Positions 10,301-20,012 of a DNA stretch of 64,000 nucleotides are shown one piece after another. Location: assembly GCA_028673005.1 (NCBI GenBank), contig CM054117.1, positions 35,170,061 through 35,234,060 on the forward strand, in the 5' to 3' direction. Position 1 is the stretch's first letter. Every line of letters starts with the position of its first letter. The DNA is from Tanypteryx hageni. Taxonomy: Eukaryota; Arthropoda; Insecta; Odonata; Petaluridae. The position numbers and the translations under genes were made by a program. The notes below the pieces were generated by a model that saw only the letters and a program-made list of their open reading frames with translations, was not told the DNA's origin and did not search any database.

Positions 10301-12131
10301 TCCACTGACTCAAACGGCCCTCCTTTCAACGAAATTTCAAATTTGCGGAAAAAAATACCAAATGAGGTAAGGTCGGATGAGTACGGCAAATGATCTAGCT
10401 GAGCGATTATAAATTTATCCAGAAATTCCCTTGATGAGAGAATACTGTGCGTTGGGAAGAACCCAGAGACGGCCAAAAGAACCTATTTATATACACAGCA
10501 AGTTCGAAAGCAAGGCGCGTACTGCAATTCAATTGAACCAAATATAATATTTGAGGAAATGTTTTACCTGCGACGAGTTTTGTGATGACATTCGGCTCTT
10601 CCGTTTCCATGAACCCGTGCACGAATATCAGCGTGGGTAGAGACACGTTCATTTTGCGGGCAACCCCATCCAAATTCCTGGTGTTCACGAGCCGGTAATC
10701 CGCTCTGTATGGCGTCGGCGATCTGCGTCCTTTGTTCGGAGACGGTGCTCTTAAAAAGCGTTAAGTTTGTAAGAATAAAATGGAATTAATCAATCAAATT
10801 ATTTCTCGTTTTTGTAGTAGAAACGGTTTTACTCGAATTTCTGCAAAAGAGTTTGAAAATTCTTTTGACTTCGAGCACATAAAGCTTCTATACACTCTTT
10901 TTAAAAGTACGTAGTTTTTACGCTCGTGGAAGACAAATATGGGTTCGGTGACAAATTTTAGTTAAAATCATTTTTTTTTATAATTTCATTATGAGATGTG
11001 CAATTCTCGGATTTCGGTTCGAGTTTTATAGCGAAACATATATATTTAGTCTTCAAATGTTTCATTTTCTGCATCATATACATTATTTTATACATTTGTC
11101 TGTATTATTGCGAATATTCCATAGTATTATCGTTACATTAAATCATTGGCGTATTACCGGCTGGGTGGCACCCAGGGCAAGATTTAATAATCAATAGAAC
11201 AATAAATGGGAAACTGATGCAGAAATATCGTTTAATTAACGCAAGGGAGCATTTATTTATGTCTGCTATTGATCTAATAAGTAAATATAAAATATTATTT
11301 TGTATTGATTACTAAATAAAAATTTTGTAATTTTCCACTGTTTTATTAGGACACAAAATCTTGTAATTTTCCACTATTTCATTAGGACACGACACAAAGG
11401 ACCTCGCCTGGACGCTTTGGAGCAGCTAGAGATATTGCAACATATTGGCAAAAAAGTGTTACTCCTAAATGAACAATTATTCCCAACCCACTCACCCCTC
11501 CTCTCCATTCTCTTCGCAAAACTGTAACCGTCATTTCCCCTCCACCGAGTTACCAACCAATCACCTAGCAGTCATGCCCGTACAATGTTTTTCCTCCCTC
11601 CCCCACTCTTCTACCTCCCACTCCATCTTTCTCTCCTACATATACCCTTTTGGTTTTCTATATCACCTGATGATGACGCTAAGCGTCGAAACCTAGGTCG
11701 TGTCCTAATAAAATAGTGGAAAATTACAAGATTTTGTGTCCTAATAAAATACTGGAAAATTACAAGATTTTTATTTAGTAATCAATATGGAATTATTCCA
11801 CCACATCACGCCTTAACGGTTATATGTTTATGTACTAAAGTTACAAAAATTGTAAATTTTATTGTTTCTATTCGGTGAGTAGGCCCAGCCATGTCAATGA
11901 CAACTGTCAAAAGGCGTTCCGAGCAAACACACCTTTTTCGCTAACGCTATATTTGCCCTATTCCTGCAAGATGTGAAAACAATGGTGGAGAATATTACCT
12001 GTCGTACAAATAGAACTTCACCTTTCTTGGGCTCTGGGCATTTACGTTGGGATTCTCGATTACTGGGAAGAGCTTAAAATAGAGGCCGCCTACTGACATG
12101 CCGCTTATCAGCTGTCCTTCCGGTAACCATC
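7361..12131 (-). CDS. Secreted pancreatic-lipase/PLA1-family lipase, exons 2-7
   Basis: Exons (minus strand): 12131-11999, 10749-10568, 9518-9204, 8562-8365, 7665-7497 and probably 7397-7361. Every border is GT/AG and all phases join without a stop. With the candidate exon 1 the protein is about 360 residues, a usual size for insect lipases of this family. Landmarks in order: a KVKFYLYD strand, HGF at 105-107 (oxyanion side), GFSLGAHVAG with Ser204, then ITG-IEP where the family normally has Asp (here Glu229), FVDVIHT, HADFYPNGG, and CSHWR with His297. The family hydrolyses ester bonds of triacylglycerols or phospholipids outside the cell. Substrate cannot be read from sequence, and the Asp-to-Glu change leaves activity open. 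Family membership is secure. The first and last exons are less so. Confidence 0.9.
7497..7665 (-). CDS. Lipase exon 6 (catalytic histidine)
   Basis: The exon is 169 bp, acceptor TGCTTTTCAG, donor AC|GTAAGAAAT, encoding residues 294-348. It reads SCSHWRGWEFFAES, the family's C-S-H-x-R...(Y/F)FAES motif with His297, then PCRSWSEFENGSC and PVYMGLSTRQ. This matches the expected C-x-S-W-x-x-F-x-x-G-x-C...MG block near the end of the catalytic domain. It ends in phase 2. Confidence 0.93.
8365..8562 (-). CDS. Lipase exon 5 (acid residue position, short lid)
   Basis: The exon is 198 bp, acceptor CGTTTACAACAG, donor AAAT|GTGAGC, encoding residues 228-292. It begins IEPALP, where the family consensus is (L/I)DPAGP, so the acid position is Glu229. 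It continues RLDSSDAEFVDVIHT, then a short Cys259-Cys286 loop containing GRIGHADFYPNGG and QPGC. The short loop corresponds to the reduced lid of insect lipases and PLA1s. Reading through the donor would give a stop soon after (CEW*). Splicing at 8364 instead joins cleanly to exon 6. Confidence 0.93.
9204..9518 (-). CDS. Lipase exon 4 (catalytic serine)
   Basis: The exon is 315 bp, acceptor TATGCGCAG, donor ACAG|GTGAGC, encoding residues 123-226. It contains NILLVDW, NVPAVGRYLAHFIDSL, and HIVGFSLGAHVAGIAG with the nucleophile Ser204, then GRIGRIT. An Arg/Lys- and Ser-rich insert (about 182-194, RRKRLSSSS) before the serine strand is longer than usual. Confidence 0.95.
9629..10198 (-). other. 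189-codon ORF in lipase intron 3, unrecognised
   Basis: This is the longest uninterrupted ORF in the window. Its first 20 or so codons overlap the 3' end of a mariner copy (terminal repeat at 10123-10141), so the upstream ATG is not trustworthy. An internal Met lies at about residue 57 (MIKLEEGEPEEL). The rest has an acidic segment, a basic segment (KTHHRRPSCKTSC), and two hydrophobic stretches (SYILSIAVYIGYAVKILGTF and SFIMMASWACEMYVLAF) that could be membrane segments. No family was recognised. It may be an exon of a nested gene, a relic, or chance. Confidence 0.3.
10121..10476 (-). mobile_element. mariner-family transposon, 3' remnant
   Basis: The minus-strand translation at 10450-10200 shows LSSREFLDKF, LDHLPYSSDLTSFGIFF, EISLKGGPFESVEQIEQN, the C-terminal pattern of mariner transposases (normally YSPDLAP-D-FFLF). 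The final catalytic Asp is replaced by Gly in SFGIFF. Downstream, GAAACTTTTGGGGAACCC (10141-10124, minus strand) resembles a mariner terminal repeat. The 5' part and the other terminal repeat are missing. It lies in lipase intron 3. Confidence 0.7.
10568..10749 (-). CDS. Lipase exon 3 (oxyanion HGF)
   Basis: The exon is 182 bp, acceptor CTTTTTAAG, donor GCAG|GTAAAAC, encoding residues 62-121. It starts with a low-complexity linker (APSPNKGRRSP), then DYRLVNTRNLD and PTLIFVHGFMETEEP. PTLIFVHGF is the conserved strand and oxyanion-hole loop of alpha/beta-hydrolase lipases. It ends in phase 1, and the split codon makes Glu122 with exon 4. Confidence 0.92.
11303..11787 (+). mobile_element. 5'-truncated Penelope-like element with inverted pLTR arms
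   Basis: Two arms of about 93 bp, nearly identical and inverted (11303-11395 and 11695-11787), enclose a 300-bp core. Each arm holds two tandem copies of a roughly 40-bp unit containing TTTTCCACTATTTTATTAGG. The core begins with a plus-strand protein tail (11405-11527: LDALEQLEILQHIGKKVLLL, then a stop after LFAKL), like the C-terminal end of Penelope-like retroelements. A hammerhead-type motif and the right arm follow. Inverted pLTRs on 5'-truncated copies are known in this class. Confidence 0.75.
11655..11710 (+). ncRNA. Hammerhead-type ribozyme motif in Penelope pLTR
   Basis: Core CUGAUGA at 11667-11673; stem II GACGC/GCGUC (11675-11679 with 11683-11687) closed by UAA; GAAA at 11688-11691; a short stem III ACC/GGU with a UA loop; then C at 11699 as the expected cleavage nucleotide. 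Stem I begins CAC/GUG (11664-11666 with 11700-11702). One extra U (11674) sits between the core and stem II, as in the other copies here. Hammerheads in Penelope pLTRs are established knowledge; activity of this copy is inference. Confidence 0.75.
11999..12131 (-). CDS. Lipase exon 2 (N-terminal beta strand region)
   Basis: The exon is 133 bp, with acceptor TTCTTTTAAAG and donor CAG|GTAATATT. It encodes residues 18-60, from WLPEGQ through YFKLFPVIENP to KVKFYLYD. The FxLFPxIENP..NAQSP...VKFYLY pattern is the standard mature N-terminus of insect members of this family. It ends in phase 2 (AG), completed by A from exon 3 to make Arg61. Confidence 0.88.
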
Positions 12132-13223
12132 CTTTAAAAGAACGTAAACACATGTTATTAGGGATTACAATTAGTTTATAGCCATTTTTATTTTATTGAT
12201 ACACGCACCCATGCATTCTCATACACATCTTTTCTTGCTGACTAGTTATTGCGTATTAGCGTAATAAAATAAAAATAGCGTCATGTTCTGTCATATCTAA
12301 ATCGTGTATCCACACCTATATTTATCTTTGGAGCGATATCTTCTTGTATCGGTAAAAAAAACTGAAAATTCGCTCAGGACTTGAATAAATGTTGGTTCTC
12401 TCAAACAATATTTTAGTGAACGGTGTTTCCTCTATTGGCCATTAAAAATATAAAATGGCGATAATATATGTTGATCAAATGTTCGCTATGCCCCAGCGAA
12501 ACGATCCCTTTGATTCATATCATTCCGATGGATGGATCCATCGCAACGGATGATTTTATGGGCAGAGGTATGTGCTTTCTCTTTCTTCTAATGAAAGAGA
12601 AAGCAGTCACGACATACAGAAATTACCAGTTTTCGTTCCGAGTTAAAAAAAAAACCGCTATAATGGTTAACGTAACGCTGAATAATCTTATAAGTTGTCC
12701 GAAAGAATAGATTAAGGATCTCTCCTGATTGATTTTTATCGAAACCAAATCGCTCCAAAATTAGAATCACTTTCGGAGCAATTTGTTGAAGTATTTAAAA
12801 AAAATCAAAGCTTAAAATTTCAGGCATTATAAGTGTTTTTTTTCGGAGTCAACATTTTTTTCGTTTTGCAATATATTTTAGAATAAAACAAGAAGAACCA
12901 AGACTTCCAACGCTTTTCAGACACTTATTGGGAATGACCTTCTCTGAAAAATTGTTTCAAAGATATTACTTTTTCATTAACAATTCTAGCAGAAAAATAT
13001 GAACAAAGACTAAATATCTAATGGATAAAACCTTAAAAAATTTCAAAGAGCTAAAAAAGTGTTCAATAATATGAATACGAATACGAATGAAAATGGACCG
13101 ACAGGCAGATGGTCGAAGTCATAGCGTGATAAAAAATTTATAGGAAAGCGCTGGTTTTTTTTATCGTGAAAGCTTAAAAGATGAAAGTCAATATGTGAGA
13201 TATCATCGCTGAGTCAAATAGGA
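12132..13223. other. Putative intron 1, proximal part
   Basis: No recognised element and no clear upstream lipase exon. Confidence 0.4.
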
Positions 13224-13540
13224 TGCATGCATGTGTATTTTTTGGCTATTCAACCTCTTTGATTATTATAGCCGTAGCTCCTTCCACACCGAACACACAA
13301 GGGAGGAGGGAAACTCGGTGCCGGCATTAGCCTACTTTTAACGGAAAGCACCAAGGAGGCCTACGGCATAACGTCACTTCCGAAGGACGAAACGCTGACT
13401 TTGCGCGCTCTCCTGAAACCACACAAACTGGGGACCGGGCGACCTTGAAAAAATCCTACTTTCACGGGATTCGTGCCCGCTGCCCTTCCGAGCAGCAGGC
13501 GAGTAGCAGCCAACGCCCTAACCGTTGCACCACAGGCACC
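13224..13540 (-). repeat. tRNA-derived SINE family A, copy A1
   Basis: Read on minus: tRNA-like head with A box (TGTGGTGCAACGGTTAGGGC) at 13540-13515 and B box (CACGAATCCCG) near 13460. The body contains CTTTCCGTTAAAAGTAGGCT and GCCGGCACCGAGTTTCCCTC, and the tail ends in GCATGCATGC. The body is shared with 31156-31447. Confidence 0.8.
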
Positions 13541-13579
13541 TCCTCAATCAGGATGATTTTAATAGTTGTCATCAAAAAG

Positions 13580-13625
13580 CAGCGCCGTAACTAGCTATTT
13601 TAGCGCCCGGGGCAAATTACTAAAT
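13580..13625. mobile_element. Solitary hAT-like terminus
   Basis: CAGCGCCGTAACTAGCTATT, then GCGCCCGGGGCAA, matches the CAGTGGCGTAACTAG type of hAT end. No partner end was seen before the SINE at 13675. Confidence 0.35.
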
Positions 13626-13674
13626 ATGTGATCCACCCTCCTTCAAAAATTATTTTCTCTAGTTTGTTTAGTTG

Positions 13675-13807
13675 CTGACTTGCGTGGTCTCCTCAAATCA
13701 TTCAAGCAGGGGACGGGACGAACCCAAGTTGAAAATCCCTGGCATCCGCCGGATTCGAACCTGGGACCGCTGCGTGGAAGGCCAACGCTCTAACTACTCT
13801 GCCACCC
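13675..13807 (-). repeat. SINE family A, 3'-truncated copy A2
   Basis: Head on minus: GTGGCAGAGTAGTTAGAGCG and AGGTTCGAATCCGGCGG (B box). The 3' body is cut at GGAGACCACGCAAGT. It stands head-to-head with the SINE that starts at 13829. Confidence 0.8.
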
Positions 13808-13828
13808 ATAAGGCCGGATATTTACGTA

Positions 13829-14027
13829 CCGGCCTCGGTGGTGGCAGGGTAACGTCCTCGCCTGCCAATCCGAAGGTCGCGGGTTCGAATCCCGCCTAGG
13901 TGGGTTTTTCTTCACCTAGGGCATGGATGTTTGTGATAGTCCTTGTTATTATGTTAATGAGCCCCTTGTAAAAGGCCGATTACGGCTGTTTAGGGGCCGA
14001 ATGGAAATAAATAAATAAATAAAATAA
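13829..14027 (+). repeat. tRNA-derived SINE, second family
   Basis: tRNA-like head 13829-13905 with A-box-like GGTGGTGGCAGGGTAACG and B box GGGTTCGAATCCC. The body contains GAGCCCCTTGTAAAAGGCCG and GGGGCCGAATGG, and the tail is (AAAT)n. The head has no clean acceptor-stem pairing, so it is not called a tRNA gene. Confidence 0.82.
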
Positions 14028-14759
14028 AGTATATATAATTCAATTGGTGTCCTCTCCACACCCCTTTCTTCGCTCCTCCGACCTTGTGTCCGATTTTTGC
14101 CAAGACGTCAAATTTCAGCCCTACAGGTTACGTTGCATCAACTCCTTCATTGTGGTATAATGTCGAAGCTCCTTCCTCTGTAAAAAACACTTCATGTATA
14201 AGCGTATTTCGCATTCTCCAGTGTCCCATTTTGTTTGAAATCTCTCTTTCTTTTAAAGGCGTTCTCCTTTATAAAATTCCTGGAAATATCATTTCGTAGT
14301 TCCGACCCACGATTGTGTCTAAAAAAAAGTACCCATTTTATCAGTCCCGCATGCGTTCTGTATGTAAAGCTATCTCTTCTGCGCGCATTCTTGCCATACG
14401 AGACATATAGATACATATATAAATAGATTAACGTCTTTATTCGAGCGAACTTTGGACCTTCAGGTCCACTCTTACATTTAACCCTTCGTCAAAATCATGA
14501 ATATTTATAAAAAAGTGTTACAATAAACAGTATATAAAAATATACAAAATATAAATAGATATAAGCAGTGCTCGAAGTGGAAGAAAAAAGAAGCCGGGGT
14601 GGTTCTAAAGGTAAAACAGACGGATTTAGGACGTTTAAGGTTCTAGGTACAAATGTTTAATGGATGTAACTTAAGCAAATTTTGAAGGTAAATCCGCATC
14701 TGAAATCGAATATGTAATAATTTTAATTACTATTTATTTTATTCTTAACGCATCATACA

Positions 14760-15640
14760 CAGCTAACAGAACTTTTAATTTTCAAAATAATTTCCAAAAA
14801 ATCTTTTCTTTCTTACTGCATCTTGATGTAGAAGCAGAACAATTCTTGTAGTCTGCATCCCGGCGACCCTTTTCCAACCGCTGTTTTACGTAATCCTTTG
14901 GATTAAAGCTATCAATCGGGGGGCCTACCATGGACATGAACATTAAACTGAATGTTGTTTTCAATAATAAAGAGTTTCGCATAGAAGATACATATGATAA
15001 TATTCATGGTAGAGAACGATTGCTCACATTCAGAAGTTGAAATAATTTAAGTGTTTATGACAGTTTGCAGTGGCTGCAGGTCTTTTTGGATATTGCCACA
15101 GTCACCACTGATAACGAATTCTCGAAAGCCCTGAACTTATGTACTTGCACAGATATTTGGTGTTTTAGCCAATTATCGAATCTGCTTGTCTCAAAAACAC
15201 GGATCTCTTTCATCAAGCCATTTTGTTGCATCAAAAATTTCAAAACTGTTAATTAATTCACTGCATTTTTCTCTATTCAAATCATTTTCTTGTTCACGTG
15301 AATACAAACGAGAAGCACTTGTTTTAAACATTCTAGTATAAATATTTTCAGTTATTTTATAAAAAAATCTTCTTGATTGATTTTGGGTGCTTTGCCAATG
15401 CCCAATTTAACTCCTTGTAATTCAAGTTTATTGACTGCATTTTGAGCTAGTACGTAATATTCACCTGTGTTATGTTTCATTAATTGGAACACGTGATTTT
15501 TTTAAGTTAATAAGACGTTGCACCTCGGGTAGAGTATTTTGTCTATCTTGCAATTATTTTGAAAGATGTTCAAGTTCTATCAAATCGTCCATGGTTGATG
15601 GTTTGAAATTTATAAAAAGGCAACGGGATGGCATCCCGCC
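14760..15640 (-). pseudogene. hAT transposase pseudogene, KIAA1586 type (copy 2)
   Basis: The minus strand gives MDDLIELEHLSK (15592), LPEVQRLINLKK, KLELQGVKLGIGKAPKINQE, SFEIFDATKWLDERDPCF, ISTSECEQSFSTMNII (about 15035) and GPPIDSFNPKDYVKQRLEK (about 14890). The last two blocks are the hAT dimerisation motif and tail, close to those of the copy at 53.3 kb. Several stops and frameshifts interrupt it. Only the C-terminal half remains. Confidence 0.8.
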
Positions 15641-16562
15641 GCATCCCACCTCACTTCAAGTACTGGGTATAAGTGAAGACAGATTTAAGTTTTGTGGTGA
15701 AAATCTAGTTAAGAACAGGCTTGTTCTTCCTAGTAAAATCCACGCAGGAAAACACCCACTGAGAAGGGTGTGTGAAAAACCTGCGAAAACCAAACATAGT
15801 GTATATGTCACAATGGAAAACTACAAGATATAGGAGACAGCATGTACAGTAGGAAAGATCGTAGATATAGCTTCGTTGTATACCATCATAAATATACATA
15901 TAAAGACATTTAAGTAATATAGACATTAAATATAGATAAATACACATGAAATATACATTAATACGAAACTTGTTGGTCCACGGTGTCGCCAGTGGTTATG
16001 AAACACCTTTGATTCTTTAGCTTGGGTGACAAAAAAAGCGTAGCTGTCAGTTTTGATTGAGGGGTGCTAACGAGGGGTGTTTCAAGATCCGCGGAAAGGC
16101 TGCTTAACCCGACGATTGTTTGGTAGGTTCACAATTGCGTAAAAGAGTTGTTTTAAAGTGTTCTTCTAGTGCTTAAATTAGCAAACTAACGGATCGACAA
16201 ATTTATCAGGAAGTTTCTCTGTCCGTAATAATGGGGCGGCATCATAAGTTCGCCCAAATTAGCTCTGCCGCTATAATATAATTTTCAGCACATAAAGTTG
16301 CTAATGATATCACGTCATCTGTCTCATTCCTTCAATTTCCATCTAGTTTTGTGTGGTAGTTCCCGAAAGGTCTTCTTGTGAGTGAATGCACCTCTAAAAT
16401 CATAAGCTCCTCCAAAATCTGATTTATACGGATATTTTTGCCACATCCTCTACTGGAGGCGCTCTCTGCTGGGAAATGCGAGTTATTTAAATGATATTCT
16501 GGAAAACTTGGGGCAAAAATTAGACCATATACTCCATTGTTACATCTTACCCAGTATGACAA

Positions 16563-16632
16563 CTGTCCTCGGTGGGATTCGAACGCACGATCTCAGTACC
16601 TTAGGTACTCTTAACCACTTGACAAAATGTAT
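16563..16632 (-). repeat. tRNA-like SINE head
   Basis: Minus strand: TCAAGTGGTTAAGAGTACC (A box region) and GTGCGTTCGAATCCCACC (B box). The body probably runs toward 16330. Long overlapping ORFs here come from this repeat. Confidence 0.6.
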
Positions 16633-17139
16633 GATAGGAGGATTGATATTTATTCCTATTGGGGAATTTTCGTTTTCAAATTTTGTTAAAACCAATTCGT
16701 TTGTCTGCACCATTCTTTGGAACTCATTAGCTCCCAGTAATCTGAACTTGGGTATCTTTCCGTTTCCAATCCATTCAGCAAGGTCGATTGAACTTGTTCC
16801 AATTGTTAATACTGTGGAGTGGGTTATCCCCCTGAAACACTCCTCATTACCACCTCTCAATCGCAATTGAGAGCTACGTGGTTTTTTTCTCACCCGAGAG
16901 AAAGAACCAAAGGTGTTTCATTACCGCTGGCAACGCCGTGGACCAGCAGGTTTCGTCGGGACGGAGATCACGGCACCACTTGCGCGCGCAGACCCACTAT
17001 CCGAAAAGTAGACATTTTATAAAACAAAAAGAAGTTACCGGTCATCCTCTTCAACTTATTTTTTCCCACTCTCTAGTTAATCAGATCTAGTGTACGCTAT
17101 AGAAGATCGCTCACCACGCTCGCACGCACACCCCGGTCC

Positions 17140-17345
17140 CTCAAGATGAGGAGAGTCGTGCGTGTGGGTTTCAGTGTGGGTGTGTGGTGGGGAAGAAGGC
17201 AGGCGGAGGAGGATGAGGAAGGGATGGTCGGAAACGTAGGAGTGGGGGAGGAAGAGGGAGGGAATGAGAGAAAGGGAGAGAGAGAAAGGGGGAGAGAGAA
17301 AGGAGGGGAGAGAAAGGGGGAAACGAATGAGAGAGAATCCGGTCT
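17140..17345. repeat. Purine-rich (GA/GGGA) tract
   Basis: About 200 bp with almost no pyrimidines from 17190, built of GAGAGAAAGGG-like units. Overlapping long ORFs on both strands are products of this composition. Confidence 0.85.
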
Positions 17346-19972
17346 TGTTTTTGGCGAATCGTTTCGACTTTCTTTTTCTCATAGCATGTTCCTTTATTTG
17401 ACGTGATTTTTTCCCAACCGGTTATGATTCGCTGTGTTCTACCACATCGTCCTCCCACCCGTCAGACTTCTACCTGCGGACGAAGACAGAGACTGAGGGG
17501 AAGAAGTGGGAAAAGAAACGGCGTGTGTTTTTAAAGATATCTTTCCCACGATTGATTTCGAAATCTTTTCCGCTTTGATTTTATTAGGAGCTGATTGGTC
17601 TGAGGAAATGATTAGCTGATAGTTTTATCCATTAAAAAATAATTGATTAAATATTGAAGGAGGTTAATTTCCACTTCCTTATTTTAGGTTTATAATGAGG
17701 AAGTAATTGCGTTGCTTAATGGAAAGGTGGAATTTGATCATCCTTAATTGAATCTAATTAATCAAAATGGGTCCATTTTGAAAAAAATATTGATATACTC
17801 ACGATGCAATTTGATTAGTTCAAATACGTACGGAACTCATCTTTGCAGTGTGGCGTCGAATTGTTTCGTGGGAGAATTTTCAGGAATTCATTTACAAGAG
17901 CAGAAGAAAACAGCATGATAGCTCATTGAGACCGAGTTTTGTAGGAGTAAGGCTGAAGTCACTGAGGTTATTCAAGAAAAGACAAAACGAGAAAAGAGAA
18001 GATTAGACGAGACAAGACGAGAAAGATCTCTTTCACAATGATTAGTCAGTTAGAGACAAGAAGTCAGAGGACGAGGAAGTGTGTCTTTGCGTATCTCCAA
18101 TTATGGTAAGCCAAGGAGTTTCGTAAGTCGAAACAGGAATTCTTGAAAAAAATCTCTTTATCTTCCAGAGCCTCTTCCATTCCTTAAAACACAAGACGGC
18201 AGATTTCCACACAACGGTCCTGTGTAACATTGATTGAGCCCGTTATATTTGGCATCCGATCGATGCTCATGAGCAAACAATAATTGAAAATATAATTGGA
18301 CAAAGAGGCGAGAATATTAATGCGCAGAATAGGAATTGTGAATGGATGCTATCAAGGAAAATTATAACTTACTTCAGAACGCCCGATCACACGGTTAATC
18401 TGCCTCCAAGTTAATCCGCACACGGACACTCGGGATTTTACCACACCAAAGCATGCACGCGCATCAAGTGTTTTAATTTGCTCATAGAACGGCGCAAGGC
18501 GGGAAGACTGTCGCCAGGATGAGAACCGTGACGTGAAGTCCGACGTCTTCATCGTAGCCGCTGACAGGAGTCTTGTTCAGGGCCTGCCCGAGGCACCAAA
18601 GTCTTGGAGGCGCTATTCCGGCCATCTCTCTATGCATTACTTGCATATGAATATATAATGGATACCAATTTATATCGCGGAACAGGCTGGTATCTTGACG
18701 GCGTTCGTTTTATTGCTTTCATTATCAGTAATTTTAACAGAGCGATGAATAAAATAACATGCACTTTGAAAATACCTCGACAAACATTTACTAGAGCGCT
18801 TTCTCGCCCGGGGCTCCAAAATTCCTCGGGCAGCCCCTGCTCCTGTTGTTCTAACGTCGTAACCGCGGAACGTCGTTAAGTGAGGTATCGCTATAATCAC
18901 AAAATCTGATCCAACGGCACGGTATGTAGGGGAAAATATCAGAACGCCACCGCATATGGGACGAAAGAAAAAGGAACTGAGGAAACGGATTAGTGAAACT
19001 CACAAAAGTGAAGCCACCGAGACCGTATTCTCGGAAGAGAGAGCTTTTAATGTTTCTTTAGGTCCGGAATACACTGAATCGAGCGTTTGTGAACCTTAAA
19101 GAGATGGCGATAAAAAGTGAGATTGGCGAGAGAATTGTAAAGATAAACGTTTTCTTATTTTTATAATTGCGTTGATATAAGAAACGGTTCCTGGCTGAAA
19201 ATGAACGTGGTTGAAAGCTGATTTTTTGTTACCAAGATAAAAATTCGAGTGCTTTAGTATGGCGTTTGCCGTTAGAAAGTGTATTTTTTATGGAGAAAGA
19301 GAGAGGAATGAGTAATTCAGACCTTGCGTGGTCGGTAGTTTTCGCAAAGCGTAAAGAAAGGGAGGTTGATTGCTAAGGAGAATAATTCCCTGCCAAACGG
19401 CTTAAAAGGTAAAAGGTCGTTGTCCTCACCCGGCAAGGCAAGGATTATGTTTTGACAGCCAATCGCAACTTGAAGAGTTTCTGAGCTTCGTCAGTCTTCA
19501 TACTTTCGTATTTCGACTATAGTAGTCGAATCACTATAGTAAAATTATAGTATCTATCTTTTTTATTGACAACGCGTTTCCTAGGTATCGGCGGATAAGC
19601 TTAATTGCGCCAATTTTACTGAAACGATTGCTACTGAATTATGAAAAAGCATGCCGTGGTTCAGAGTAAAATAAGGTACGAAATAGGGGAAGGTTTAACT
19701 CGTATACGTTACAGCAAGCTATGAGGATTCAACATTTAGGCTTTTTTTTCATTTATTTACATTTTGATGCAGTAAATCTTTGAGTATTCGGGAATCAACA
19801 TTATTTTGATTTAGAAAATTTTCCAATTAAAAAAAACACTACATGAACTCAAACGCCGATTTGAGCAGTGTTCAAAAATATGTAAAACGCAGAAAAAAAC
19901 TAACTCTTAAATTTCAGTTTTTATAAATAGTGTTATTTAACGCAGACAATATTTTATGTGTTTCATCAATAT

Positions 19973-20008
19973 CAGCGGTCCCCAAACTTTACTAATTCCG
20001 ACCCCCTC
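19973..20008. mobile_element. Solitary hAT-like terminus
   Basis: CAGCGGTCCCCAAACTTTAC followed by TAATTCCGACCCC resembles the common CAGnGGTnCCCAAACTTTTT...GACCCC hAT end. It is interrupted by the possible piggyBac at 20009. The other end was not found. Confidence 0.4.
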
Positions 20009-20012
20009 TTAA

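Larger units (their letters stand above)
15641..19972. other. Putative intron 1 sequence
   Basis: Apart from the SINE head at 16.6 kb and the purine tract at 17.2 kb nothing is recognised. 18350-18620 is GC-richer and has two short overlapping minus-strand ORFs, one with a hydrophobic stretch (LHVTVLILATVF) but no start codon. Confidence 0.4.

Noticed and set aside
13829..13905. Functional tRNA gene
   Set aside because: Good A and B boxes, but no acceptor-stem pairing, and it continues into a SINE body with an (AAAT)n tail. The same holds for the tRNA-like stretches at 1.65, 13.5, 13.75, 16.6, 25.06 and 31.4 kb.
16508..16893. Overlapping ORFs of about 120 codons
   Set aside because: They include the GGIRTHDL string that comes from reading a tRNA-derived SINE head backwards. 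Not a host gene.
17077..17458. ORFs of 86-101 codons
   Set aside because: Products of the GA-rich tract (Arg/Glu/Gly or Ser/Leu/Pro runs).
18352..18552. 66-codon minus ORF with a neighbouring hydrophobic frame as a lipase first exon
   Set aside because: The hydrophobic frame has no ATG and no donor in phase 1, and the ORF itself is not signal-like.
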